A stretch of DNA of 64,000 nucleotides, from NCBI GenBank assembly GCA_023423335.1, contig JAFAFU010000020.1, positions 6,265 to 70,264 of the forward strand, read 5' to 3'. The stretch comes from Bacillota bacterium. GTDB taxonomy: Bacteria; Bacillota; Clostridia; Lachnospirales; Lachnospiraceae. The position numbers were made by a program, and so were the translations under genes. The notes beneath the pieces are model-generated. The model searched no databases, was not told the DNA's origin, and was given only the letters and a program-made list of their open reading frames with translations. This document shows, piece by piece, positions 27,488 through 35,899 of this stretch (within the stretch, counting starts at the first letter, position 1; each line of letters begins with the position of its first letter).

Positions 27488-28372
27488 ATGGGATTTTTTA
27501 ATAAAATGGAACGTAAGCTCGGAAAGTATGCTATTCCGAATCTGATGAAATACTTTGCTATATTGTATGGGGTAGGATTACTGATCTGGTCCTTTTATCC
27601 GGAATGGGTTCTTTATCTTGATCTGGATTTTCGATTGGTTGCAAGGGGACAAATCTGGAGGCTGCTTACCTTCATGATACCGCTATCCTCTATGAATGAT
27701 ATATTCTTTGTATTTATCCGGGTTTATGTATTTTACTTCATCGGAAGCAGCCTGGAGAAAACATGGGGAGCCTTCCGGTTGAATTTTTATTTTTTCTCAG
27801 CGATCCTGTATAATATCATTGCTGCCTTGATTATATATCTTCTCAAAGGATTTAATTTATTTGACTATAACGGAATGCTTGCAAACGACCCTCTGGAGCT
27901 GATTTATACTTCCCTGTTTCTGGCTTTTGCAGTGTTATATCCGAATATGCAGTTTTACATCTATTTCCTTATTCCGGTAAAAGCGAAATATTGGGCTTGG
28001 CTGTTGGGTGCCTTTTATGCTTATAGGATTTACGTTTTTATAGAGAATGAATATGTTTGGGGAGCCATCCCCATCCTATTATCCCTTTTCAACTTCTTCG
28101 TTTTCTTCCTGTTAACTAGAAATTATCGGAGAATTTCACCGAGGGATTTTGAACGGCGGGCGAGATACCGCAGGCAGATGCGGGAGGGCCACAATACCGG
28201 CAATGTAGTCCAGATGAATGGGCGCAGCGTTATTACCAGACATAAATGCGCGGTATGCGGAAGAACAGAGCTGGATGATGAACAGCTGGAATTTCGTTTC
28301 TGCTCTAAATGCGACGGGAATTATGAATATTGCATGGACCATCTGTTTACCCATGAGCATGTGAAAAAATAG
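27488..28372 (+). CDS. Rhomboid-like membrane protein with C-terminal zinc finger
   Basis: A 294-residue protein with about six membrane spans in residues 20-210, then a cytoplasmic tail. RGQIWRLLTFMIPLS and SSLEKTWGAFRLNFYFF match the conserved loops of rhomboid-fold proteins, but the serine protease motif GxSG is absent, so it is probably an inactive rhomboid-like protein. The tail holds a Cys/His cluster (CAVCGRTE...CSKCDGNYEYCMDHLFTHEH) able to bind zinc. The function is unknown; rhomboid pseudoproteases often bind membrane proteins. Confidence 0.75.
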   Translation: MGFFNKMERKLGKYAIPNLMKYFAILYGVGLLIWSFYPEWVLYLDLDFRLVARGQIWRLLTFMIPLSSMNDIFFVFIRVYVFYFIGSSLEKTWGAFRLNFYFFSAILYNIIAALIIYLLKGFNLFDYNGMLANDPLELIYTSLFLAFAVLYPNMQFYIYFLIPVKAKYWAWLLGAFYAYRIYVFIENEYVWGAIPILLSLFNFFVFFLLTRNYRRISPRDFERRARYRRQMREGHNTGNVVQMNGRSVITRHKCAVCGRTELDDEQLEFRFCSKCDGNYEYCMDHLFTHEHVKK

Positions 28373-28407
28373 GAAGGACTTATGGGTTGGGATGTCCCGG
28401 AGGTAGA

Positions 28408-29601
28408 ATGTTAAGTACTTTAATCAAAGAGATTAAGGAATTATTCTCAGACAAAAAAATATGGATTGGAATTCTGACAGTGCTTATTATAATTATAATA
28501 GGCACTTCTTATAATAGGAAGCAGGAGGAGGATAGCCTGTCCGAACATTTAAGGCTCGGTGTAATCAATAATGATGACAGCACCTATTCGGAGCTTCTTC
28601 TGTCTTATTTTAATGGCAGTGAAACCTTCTCCAGTCTGGTTACGGTAATCATAGGGGAAGAGGAAGAGGTTAAGGAGGCTTTCTATCGCGGTGAATTGGA
28701 TATCTATATTGAGGTACCCAAAGGCTTTGCGCAGAATATGATTCAGATCGAACATCTTCCTATTAATGTTACGATTAATATCAAGGATACCACCAAGGCG
28801 ATCCTGTTCCAGAATGTGTTACAAAGCTATGAGAAGTTTATCTCCGCAGTCGAGGTAAATGCGGTCGGCTTATACGAGATCATGGAACAGGATGGTATGG
28901 ATCGGACCTTGATAGACGATACCAATATGACAATCTCCCTGGACCTTATATTTACTGCTTTGGGAAAAGAGAAGCTATTTACCTACCATGAGGTGGCAAC
29001 CTTTCCGAAGACTTTGATCAGTGAATATTATCTGATTTCCATTCTGATTATGGGCTTGATGTATGCCGGACTTTATGCCGGCTTCCGTATTCTCGGAGAG
29101 ATCAGGCAGGGGACATTTCTGAGGCTGAAGACCACACGAATGCCGTTATATCAGTTCCTGACAGCCAAGATAATCTTCCTGTCCGCCCTCCTGTCAGCGG
29201 CGGCGGTTGCAGCCATCAGCATTATTTGCACAAGCCGGCCGACCGGTAGTATTCTGGTATTCGGGAGCTCAGTGGCTTTATTCAGTGTTACACTGCCTGT
29301 ATTGTTAAGTGCTTTCTTTGAGACAACCCAGAGGTTTATTTTGGCCGGGAATCTTCTGATTTTTTATTTTGCAGTGATCGGAGGGGGAATCATACCGCTT
29401 ATGTTCCTGCCGCAGGATATTTTACAGTTATCAAAAATCACCCCGAATTACTATATGATCGAGGGAATTATCCGTATAAATCAGGGACAGCAGGAGGTGG
29501 CAGACAAAATCGGCATCATGCTGCTGCTTGTCTCGGTTATTTTTTTCTGCGGCACCCTGTTATTTTTCACCAGAAGGAGGGTAGGCTATGAAGAAGCTTA
29601 A
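28408..29601 (+). CDS. ABC-2 type transporter permease (YhgE/ABC2_membrane_3-like)
   Basis: About 397 residues: one N-terminal span (residues ~20-38), a large outer domain (~40-220) and five or six C-terminal spans, the plan of ABC-2 permeases that export polysaccharides, lipids or toxins. The start at 28408 follows CGGAGGT; an earlier in-frame TTG at 28387 lacks spacing. It overlaps the second permease by 14 bases, so the two likely pair. No ATPase gene lies next to them. Confidence 0.82.
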   Translation: MLSTLIKEIKELFSDKKIWIGILTVLIIIIIGTSYNRKQEEDSLSEHLRLGVINNDDSTYSELLLSYFNGSETFSSLVTVIIGEEEEVKEAFYRGELDIYIEVPKGFAQNMIQIEHLPINVTINIKDTTKAILFQNVLQSYEKFISAVEVNAVGLYEIMEQDGMDRTLIDDTNMTISLDLIFTALGKEKLFTYHEVATFPKTLISEYYLISILIMGLMYAGLYAGFRILGEIRQGTFLRLKTTRMPLYQFLTAKIIFLSALLSAAAVAAISIICTSRPTGSILVFGSSVALFSVTLPVLLSAFFETTQRFILAGNLLIFYFAVIGGGIIPLMFLPQDILQLSKITPNYYMIEGIIRINQGQQEVADKIGIMLLLVSVIFFCGTLLFFTRRRVGYEEA

Positions 29602-30865
29602 GCGCAGCACCTTCCTGCAGGATATTTTATGTATCTTTCTGCTTAGGGTGAAGCTGATCGTAAAGGATATCACCACCCTATCTGCCTTGATTTCTTCCAT
29701 ATTGATTTTCTCCGTGGTAATCCATGCCCTGTCAGCCTCTGCGGAGGAACAGAGCGCTCTGCCGATCGGCTTCGTGGATTACGACAATAGCAGGGAGTCC
29801 GAAGAGCTGCTGGAACGGCTTTCCAAGGTACCGGCCCTGCGGATACGAACCGATAGCGAGGAGAAGCTGCACGAGTTATTGTTGGATGAGATGCTCCAGG
29901 CGGTATTTGTTATAAAAGAGGGATATGAGAAAAACCTGAGGAGGGGCAAACCGGAGGATATTATCGACGTATATTATGTGGATAATAACAGGGCGGCATC
30001 CATTATCTCCGATATCGTAGCGGGAGAGATGCTGTACCCCATCAGTCTGTATAAAAGCATCCGCTTGTACGAAAAACTTGATTTTGAGGGAGAGAAGCTG
30101 ACTCCCTCGGAATATGAAGCTTATATAATTAATCTGCTGGATGGCAGTACGGACTTTGATTTTGCCTTCCGCATGATTTATGAGGACCCGGACCGGTCGG
30201 TTGCGGAGGAAAAACCCCTGTCCAATTCCCTGATTTACAATCAGGTGATCTTTGGGATTCTGGGAATCCTGGTATCCTTTATTGCAATGTTTTTACTGTC
30301 GGGAGTCGTTAGGGATAAGGAGCTGGGGGCGGCAAAACGGCTTAAAATTTCAAAATTCCATTCCGTTAAGGTGGATACCGGTAATCTTTTATCAGTATTC
30401 GTGACGGAGGGATTGATAGCGCTGGTATTCTCCGTACTGATTTATCGCCAGTTGGGAATTTCGGATATAAGGCTATTCTTAAGTGCCTGCCTTCTGATTA
30501 TTTTGTATGCTATGATGATCGGAGGAATTCTTCTGGTCATTGCCAAGGCAGTTAAGAGCATTATTACATACCAGATGCTCTGTACCATTTTAATATTGCT
30601 TATGGGAGGACTGGGATTCTACCGGCTGCTGACCGGATTATCCGATGCCCCTTTTGTAAGCCTTCTGAAAGTTATACCAAACAGCTGGTTTATTCAAGGG
30701 TTTACTGATATAATAGTGTATGGAAATAACGAGGGAATTCTGACCAGGGGACATACGGCTTTGATCCTGCTGGTTATCACGGTGATGTTCATTATTCTTG
30801 CCTTGGATCTGCTTCCGGAAAAGAGGGGAATCGGCAGAAAATATGAACCGGAGCAAAACAGGTGA
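29588..30865 (+). CDS. ABC-2 type transporter permease, partner
   Basis: A 425-residue protein with the same layout as its upstream neighbour: span at ~25-45, outer domain with LPIGFVDYDNSRESEELL (like GVINND in the partner), then six spans including ILGILVSFIAMFLLSGVV. The pair presumably forms a heterodimeric exporter core. The ATP-binding subunit is not in this cluster. It overlaps the previous gene and its stop overlaps the candidate GTG of the next. Confidence 0.82.
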   Translation: MKKLKRSTFLQDILCIFLLRVKLIVKDITTLSALISSILIFSVVIHALSASAEEQSALPIGFVDYDNSRESEELLERLSKVPALRIRTDSEEKLHELLLDEMLQAVFVIKEGYEKNLRRGKPEDIIDVYYVDNNRAASIISDIVAGEMLYPISLYKSIRLYEKLDFEGEKLTPSEYEAYIINLLDGSTDFDFAFRMIYEDPDRSVAEEKPLSNSLIYNQVIFGILGILVSFIAMFLLSGVVRDKELGAAKRLKISKFHSVKVDTGNLLSVFVTEGLIALVFSVLIYRQLGISDIRLFLSACLLIILYAMMIGGILLVIAKAVKSIITYQMLCTILILLMGGLGFYRLLTGLSDAPFVSLLKVIPNSWFIQGFTDIIVYGNNEGILTRGHTALILLVITVMFIILALDLLPEKRGIGRKYEPEQNR

Positions 30866-30897
30866 CTTCTAAAACGATGACGATAGGATGGAAACGG

Positions 30898-32316
30898 ATG
30901 GACAAAGAGACAAAAGACATATATCAGGATATTATGAAAAGCAAAAATCTGGAGGAAAATCTGCCAGGGCTTTTTAACCGTCTTGCAGACAAATATCATA
31001 CCCTTGCATCGGTCAGATTAGCCATGCACTATTTTGCCTTCTATGAGAACTTCTGTGATGGAGGCGAGAGGTGGGGAGCTGCAGCCATCCAGGCCTTGAC
31101 CGAGATAAACCGGATTATCGGCGGCAGTATACTCAATTCCCGGAGCGGTCCTGAAACGGAGGAAGCAGTCCGCGCGGTGGACAGGCTGCGGAATGGGATT
31201 ATGGACCGGATGAAGCTGCTTACTGCCTATGCGGATCTTTGTCAGATTCATGAATATATATTAAACCGCCTGGAGTATCGATTTAAGGAGGTCCCGGATG
31301 CGGCAGAGGATGAGGAATTTGCCAGGGAAATCCTCCGATTTATATTTGAAGATCAGGATAATGTTGTAATAAATGACAGAATTCGTGAAATCATCGGCCA
31401 GCTTCCGGTCCGGATAACAAAGCAGAGATATTTTGACCTGATCAGGAACAGTATCAGGGAGTATCAGGGAGCCAGTCAGGATACGTTGGATTCCTATCTC
31501 TATATGCTGCGTACCGCTTCGATGCTGGAGCTTAAGGGGGAGAAGGATGCCCTTTATCCTCTGCTGTGGGAACAGAAGGAGGCGCTGTTTCACCGGAATT
31601 ATCAGAATATCTCGGCTGAAGAATGGAATAAGGCAGAGAAGGAGCTTAAAAAAGCGGTTGCTTTCATAGAAGCGGAGATTGATGTTTATTATGCAATGCA
31701 GGAGTTGGTCAATGAGACCTATACCCTTATTTTGTGTAATCCGTATACCGGTATGGCAGCGAATCCTTATGAGAGGGCAGACCGGGCAGCATTTGATATA
31801 ATCAGGGGAATCCATGAGGAATTTGAGAAGGGTCGGAAGCAGGAGCCGTCAGTGGAATTATTAGAGCATTTTCATTCTCTTGAAGGCATCCAGGAGGAGC
31901 TAAGCTATGATCTTACCGTGATGGAGGAAGCACTTTACCAGGCGGATACGAACCACAGGAGGCTGGCGGAGGGAATTATGGCGGCAAAACTTCTGAACGT
32001 ATTGCTGCTTGCCAGGGATCTGCTTTCCAACAGCTTATTTATCGATTTCTATGAGATCAAATCCAGACTTCCGGTAAGTGCGGCCGGGGCGGAGGAAGCG
32101 GCGGACGGGCTGGTCGGAGAATTAAAGGAGCTGTTCGGACAGTGTGACAGGATCGTGGGCCGGGCAGTCATGGCTAACACGATGAGTAAGCTTCCTGTGT
32201 TCTTTCAAAACCATAAGGAAGTAATGGATTATGTCCTTTACGCCCTGGAAAAATGCAGTGACTCTGCTGAGAAGGCGGCCTGCAGAGATATAATAGCAGA
32301 GATTATATCAGCATAA
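30898..32316 (+). CDS. Helical protein of unknown function next to ABC-2 permeases
   Basis: About 472 residues, almost all predicted alpha-helix, no signal peptide or membrane span, no recognised domain. The start at 30898 has AGGATGG upstream; in-frame alternatives are GTG 30862, overlapping the permease stop, and ATG 30877. The tight link to the two permeases suggests a related role. Several EEL/KEL heptad-like stretches hint at helical bundles. Confidence 0.65.
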   Translation: MDKETKDIYQDIMKSKNLEENLPGLFNRLADKYHTLASVRLAMHYFAFYENFCDGGERWGAAAIQALTEINRIIGGSILNSRSGPETEEAVRAVDRLRNGIMDRMKLLTAYADLCQIHEYILNRLEYRFKEVPDAAEDEEFAREILRFIFEDQDNVVINDRIREIIGQLPVRITKQRYFDLIRNSIREYQGASQDTLDSYLYMLRTASMLELKGEKDALYPLLWEQKEALFHRNYQNISAEEWNKAEKELKKAVAFIEAEIDVYYAMQELVNETYTLILCNPYTGMAANPYERADRAAFDIIRGIHEEFEKGRKQEPSVELLEHFHSLEGIQEELSYDLTVMEEALYQADTNHRRLAEGIMAAKLLNVLLLARDLLSNSLFIDFYEIKSRLPVSAAGAEEAADGLVGELKELFGQCDRIVGRAVMANTMSKLPVFFQNHKEVMDYVLYALEKCSDSAEKAACRDIIAEIISA

Positions 32317-32383
32317 TGGTGTATTACTTATGGTAATTAGTGGTATACTTAATGAAAAGACGAACAGATGAATAGAGGTTATT

Positions 32384-32692
32384 ATGGTACAGTGGGCAAC
32401 GACGTTATATATCGGTGAGAAGATGAAAAAGAAGAAGGACAAAGTAATTGCTTCCATTAATAACAGGGAAGCAACCTTTGGTGTCTATTGCATTGCCTTT
32501 GCATCACAGCCCTGTAATCTTTTTGATATTATGGATGCCAATGAGCTTCTATTCCCCCATTATACAAGGGCAGATGTCCGTATCGTCGGGTTGGCGAAGG
32601 GCAGGGAGGAGGCAATTCTCCTGGTTCAGGACATGCTCCTGGAGGTATACAATAAAACCGGGGAATTTAAAGTTCGGGAATACTTTACATAA
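32384..32692 (+). CDS. Conserved hypothetical protein, 102 residues
   Basis: A small soluble protein (MVQWATTLYIGEKMKKKKDK...) with a basic patch early and mixed alpha/beta sequence (YCIAFASQPCNLFDIMDANELL). No motif is recognised. It lies just before the DUF2953-GerW pair and may be in the same transcript (52-base gap). The function is unknown. Confidence 0.7.
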   Translation: MVQWATTLYIGEKMKKKKDKVIASINNREATFGVYCIAFASQPCNLFDIMDANELLFPHYTRADVRIVGLAKGREEAILLVQDMLLEVYNKTGEFKVREYFT

Positions 32693-32743
32693 GAAGATGT
32701 TAAGATCGGGGATTAGACTATTACTGACGGATGAGGGGAAAGG

Positions 32744-33751
32744 ATGCTGCACATTATTCTGGTCATATTAAAATTAATAGGGTTAGCCCTGCTGGTCCTT
32801 CTGGGCCTGGTCATTACCTTGCTGCTGGTCCTGCTCCTGGTACCGGTCAGATACCGGGTACAGGTCGCTCACGGGGAAACGTTCCGTTTGAATGGCAGGG
32901 TAAGCTGGCTGTTCCATATCATACATGTCCGGATTACCCAGGAGGGTGAACTGCGCAGATTTCTGATACGGATCTTTGGCTTTGTATTCTATGACAGCGC
33001 CAGGCCGGCTAAGCCGAAGCAGCGAAGGAGAGGGCGAAGGAGAGCGGCTTCCCGGGAGGAAGAACCTGAGCCCGGAGAGGAACCGGCCTCGGAAATCCCG
33101 ATCCAGTATGCAGAGGATATCTCAGAATCCGGGTCGGACAAAGCAGCAGCGCCGGGTGAAGGAACGGAGACAGATAAGCTCCGGGGCCCTGACAGAACAA
33201 TATCCGCAGAGACTGATACGGACCAGGTTGAAGCGGATAACGGCGGAGAGAACCGGAAGATATCACTGCCGGGAAGAATTATCGGCAGGGTGAAGCGATT
33301 CTTTTTGGGAATCCGGGATAAGATTAAGAGGATTGGCCAGAGCATCAGGAAAGGGCTCGCGAAGCTGAAGAGTATCCGGTATAAAATCGGACTGGTTAAG
33401 GAATTCATTAAGGACGAAGAGAACAGGGAAGCCTTCCGGCTTACCTACGGCAGCCTTAAGAAGCTTTTGAAGCATATCCTTCCGACAAAGCTTAAATCGC
33501 AGCTGATCTTTGGCACCGGTGATCCTTGTTCCACCGGTCAGGCCTTAGGAGCCTTCAGTATTCTCTACAGCTTTTATGGGGACCGAATTCGGATTACTCC
33601 TGATTTTGAAAATAAAATCTTTGAAGGAACCCATTATGCAAGGGGAAGAATAAGAATCGGCACATTACTAATAATAGTAACCAAGCTGATATTAGATAAA
33701 AAATTCAAACCATTAAAGAGAAACTTTAAAATATTAAAGGAGGCGTTATGA
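32744..33751 (+). CDS. DUF2953 membrane protein (YtfI-like)
   Basis: A 335-residue protein: an N-terminal membrane span (residues ~2-28), a central low-complexity charged region (~85-185), and a C-terminal domain with FGTGDPCSTGQALGAFSILYSFYG, typical of DUF2953. In Bacillus subtilis the DUF2953 gene ytfI precedes ytfJ, and both belong to sporulation; the same order is kept here. GGGGAAAGG precedes the start. It overlaps the GerW gene by four bases. Confidence 0.85.
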   Translation: MLHIILVILKLIGLALLVLLGLVITLLLVLLLVPVRYRVQVAHGETFRLNGRVSWLFHIIHVRITQEGELRRFLIRIFGFVFYDSARPAKPKQRRRGRRRAASREEEPEPGEEPASEIPIQYAEDISESGSDKAAAPGEGTETDKLRGPDRTISAETDTDQVEADNGGENRKISLPGRIIGRVKRFFLGIRDKIKRIGQSIRKGLAKLKSIRYKIGLVKEFIKDEENREAFRLTYGSLKKLLKHILPTKLKSQLIFGTGDPCSTGQALGAFSILYSFYGDRIRITPDFENKIFEGTHYARGRIRIGTLLIIVTKLILDKKFKPLKRNFKILKEAL

Positions 33752-34161
33752 TGTCAGACAATAATTTCAATGCAACGGTAGAATCGTTATTCAAAGGGAT
33801 GGACAGCTTTTTATCTACAAAAACCGTGGTCGGCGATGCGGTTAAAATTGATGATGGAACCATTATTTTACCTCTGGTTGAGGTAAGCTTCGGAGTTGGT
33901 GCGGGAGCATTTGCCGGAGAGAAGAAGAGCAATGCGGGCGGAGGTCTCGGCGGTAAGATTTCACCCAGCTCCGTACTGGTTCTTCAGAACGGTTCCTCCA
34001 AGGTTGTTAATGTAAGAGAGCAGGACAGTGTAAGCAAGATCCTGGATATGGTTCCGGATCTGATTAATAAATTCACCGGTAAGGGCAAGAAAAAGAATGA
34101 TCTTGACGATAAGGTGATGGAAGCCATGAAGTACCACGACGACACCATGCCCCATGAATAA
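33748..34161 (+). CDS. GerW family sporulation protein (YtfJ-like)
   Basis: A 137-residue GerW/YtfJ protein: the start LFKGMDSFLSTKTVVGDAV, glycine-rich GVGAGAFAGEKKSNAGGGLGGKISPSSVLV, and a C-terminal IPDL-type helix (DMVPDLINKFTGKGK). In Bacillus it is made late in sporulation and needed for normal germination. It is good evidence that the organism forms endospores. AAAGGAGG precedes the start. Confidence 0.93.
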   Translation: MMSDNNFNATVESLFKGMDSFLSTKTVVGDAVKIDDGTIILPLVEVSFGVGAGAFAGEKKSNAGGGLGGKISPSSVLVLQNGSSKVVNVREQDSVSKILDMVPDLINKFTGKGKKKNDLDDKVMEAMKYHDDTMPHE

Positions 34162-34636
34162 GAAGAATGTCCTGATCAGTGCCTGCCTGATGGGTGTGAA
34201 TTGCTGTTATGACGGGAATGGGGTGCCGATGGAGCATTTGGATGGTTTGATGCAGAATTTCCACCTGATACCCGTCTGCCCGGAAATCCTGGGCGGCCTG
34301 CCCATCCCCAGAAGACCCGCGGAAATCCTGGGGGATAAAGTAATTAATAATGCGGGGGAAGATGTAACAGAATATTTTGTCAGAGGTGCCGAAGAGGTAT
34401 TAAAGATAGCCCGCTTATATGACTGCAGATATGCAATCTTAAAGGAGCGGAGCCCATCCTGCGGATATGGGAAGATTTATGACGGAACCTTCTCCCATAC
34501 GGAGGTGGATGGAAGCGGTATTCTTGCAGAGCTTCTGACCGGAGAGGGTATCTTAGTCTGCGGAGAAACCGATGCCGGTGAGCTGACGGCAATGTGCCGG
34601 GATATGAAAAATACTCCATACCAAACGGAGGGGTAA
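34154..34636 (+). CDS. DUF523 family protein
   Basis: A 160-residue protein with ISACLMGVNCCYDGNG at the N-terminus, VCPEILGGLPIPRRPAEI, and KERSPSCGYGKIYDG: conserved cysteines of DUF523. The pattern suggests a metal or Fe-S site, and related proteins are linked to thiouridine handling. It overlaps the GerW gene by eight bases, so translation is coupled. Confidence 0.88.
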   Translation: MNKKNVLISACLMGVNCCYDGNGVPMEHLDGLMQNFHLIPVCPEILGGLPIPRRPAEILGDKVINNAGEDVTEYFVRGAEEVLKIARLYDCRYAILKERSPSCGYGKIYDGTFSHTEVDGSGILAELLTGEGILVCGETDAGELTAMCRDMKNTPYQTEG

Positions 34637-34644
34637 AAAATCGC

Positions 34645-34673
34645 TTGCAATATAATTCATATTCTGGTAGAAT
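34645..34673 (+). promoter_or_regulatory. Sigma-A promoter for rpmB
   Basis: TTGCAA (34645-34650), 17 bases, TAGAAT (34668-34673), 92 bases before the rpmB start. Boxes are close to consensus. Confidence 0.65.
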
Positions 34674-34765
34674 AAATTTGTTTGTAAGGCCAAAAGGGTC
34701 TATAATTCATAACGGATGAAACGGCATTTGCCATTTCATTTAGTATACCTAAGGAGGTGCTTTTG

Positions 34766-34951
34766 ATGGCTAAATGTTCAATATGTGATAAAGGTGCTCA
34801 CTTTGGAATCGCTGTGAGTCATTCTCATAGAAGATCTAACAAGATGTGGAAATCCAATGTAAAGTCCGTTAAGGTTAAGGTTAACGGTGCAGCAAGAAAA
34901 ATGTATGTTTGTACTTCCTGTCTTAGATCCGGTAAAGTAGAACGCGCATAA
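34766..34951 (+). CDS. rpmB: Ribosomal protein bL28
   Basis: A 61-residue bL28 of the large ribosomal subunit. It is the zinc-binding form: CSICDKG near the start and CTSCLRSG near the end give four cysteines. The ATG at 34766 follows AAGGAGG; an upstream GTG at 34757 overlaps that site. It opens the conserved Firmicutes run rpmB - yloU/asp23 - yloV. Confidence 0.97.
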   Translation: MAKCSICDKGAHFGIAVSHSHRRSNKMWKSNVKSVKVKVNGAARKMYVCTSCLRSGKVERA

Positions 34952-34962
34952 GGAAAAACGAT

Positions 34963-34997
34963 GGGTGTCAGGGGATCTTGACACCCGCTTTTTTTCT
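34963..34997 (+). terminator. Terminator after rpmB
   Basis: GGGTGTCA (34963-34970) pairs with TGACACCC (34979-34986), followed by GCTTTTTTTCT. A strong rho-independent terminator. Confidence 0.92.
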
Positions 34998-35007
34998 GTT
35001 TTATGAT

Positions 35008-35145
35008 TTAATTGCAAAACAGGTTATATCCCAGCACCAGACATAGAATAATAATACATATCGCCAATATTCCGTTTGTAATGAAAAGCATGATTGTCAT
35101 TCCGATGGCAATCCAGAACAGGATGAAACCTATCATTCTCTTCAT
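35008..35145 (-). CDS. 45-residue small membrane protein
   Basis: A short minus-strand ORF. The product starts MKRMIGFILFWIAIG and has two near-continuous hydrophobic helices ending GYNLFCN. GGAAGTG precedes the ATG. Its hydrophobic, in-frame character over the whole ORF and a good ribosome site argue that it is real. It is the only minus-strand gene between 25.4 and 50.6 kb. The function is unknown. Confidence 0.7.
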   Translation of the reverse strand: MKRMIGFILFWIAIGMTIMLFITNGILAICIIILCLVLGYNLFCN

Positions 35146-35507
35146 AATTGTCACTTCCATTCAATATCAATAGTAATATATATTATGCAGGTAACCGACA
35201 GGTTATCTCTAATATGATGTATCAGGACCGGTAAACTGTGAAAATATTGCGAAAGCTATGCTTTCAGGGGCCTTAAGATTATGCAAACTTGAAATTATGG
35301 CAATACTAAAGTAAGGATGCAGACATTAAGTGTGACAGTTTCGCTAAACATAGAATAAAAACAATACAAAAACTCGGGCTCAGCCCGCGGTGTAAATGAT
35401 GAAACATATCATGGATAGGAGGGTAGTTTGAAAAATCAAGATTTTTCAAACGTCAAATTTGTGCTTACGCCCAAATTCATAGTATTTTATCAGAATGGAG
35501 GATTAGT
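35146..35507 (+). promoter_or_regulatory. Leader region upstream of asp23-like gene
   Basis: No gene was found in this gap. It contains a perfect CGGGCT-C-AGCCCG hairpin (35375-35387), an AT-rich stretch around 35340-35360, and then the hairpin element copy C (35427-35502) ending in the ribosome site. No clear promoter boxes with proper spacing were found. Confidence 0.4.
35427..35502 (+). repeat. Dispersed hairpin element, divergent copy C
   Basis: A perfect TTTGAAAAATC/GATTTTTCAAA hairpin (35427-35450) is followed by CAAATTTGTGCTTACGCC (35454-35471) and CAGAATGGAGG (35491-35501). The 5' part matches copies A and B; the middle has diverged. Confidence 0.5.
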
Positions 35508-35864
35508 ATGAAAGGACATATGAATACACATATCGGCGAAATTTTGATTGATAATGATGTATTAGCTAAATATGCCGGAGCTTCGGCAGTAGAGTGCTTC
35601 GGTGTTGTAGGAATGGCTTCTATTAATATGAAGGACGGCATCGTAAAACTGCTTAAGCGTGAAAGCTTGAGCCACGGTGTGAATGTATCAATCGAAGATA
35701 ACAGGATTACAATTGACTTGCATATTATCGTTTCCTATGGTGTGAGCATATCAGCGGTTGCTGATAATCTGATCAGTAACGTTAAGTATAATGTGGAAGA
35801 GTTCTCAGGACTGGAAGTAAAGAAAATCAATATTTTCGTGGAGGGCGTCAGAGTAATTGACTGA
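35508..35864 (+). CDS. Asp23/Gls24 family envelope stress response protein (YloU-like)
   Basis: A 118-residue Asp23 domain: IGEILIDNDVLAKYAGASAVECFGVVGM at the start and VKKINIFVEGVRV at the end. These proteins are abundant, membrane-linked through partners and tied to envelope homeostasis. In Bacillus yloU lies between rpmB and yloV, as here. TGGAGGA precedes the start. Confidence 0.93.
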   Translation: MKGHMNTHIGEILIDNDVLAKYAGASAVECFGVVGMASINMKDGIVKLLKRESLSHGVNVSIEDNRITIDLHIIVSYGVSISAVADNLISNVKYNVEEFSGLEVKKINIFVEGVRVID

Positions 35865-35899
35865 CTCTGGGAATTACGGCATTTAAGGAGGAAAAATCA

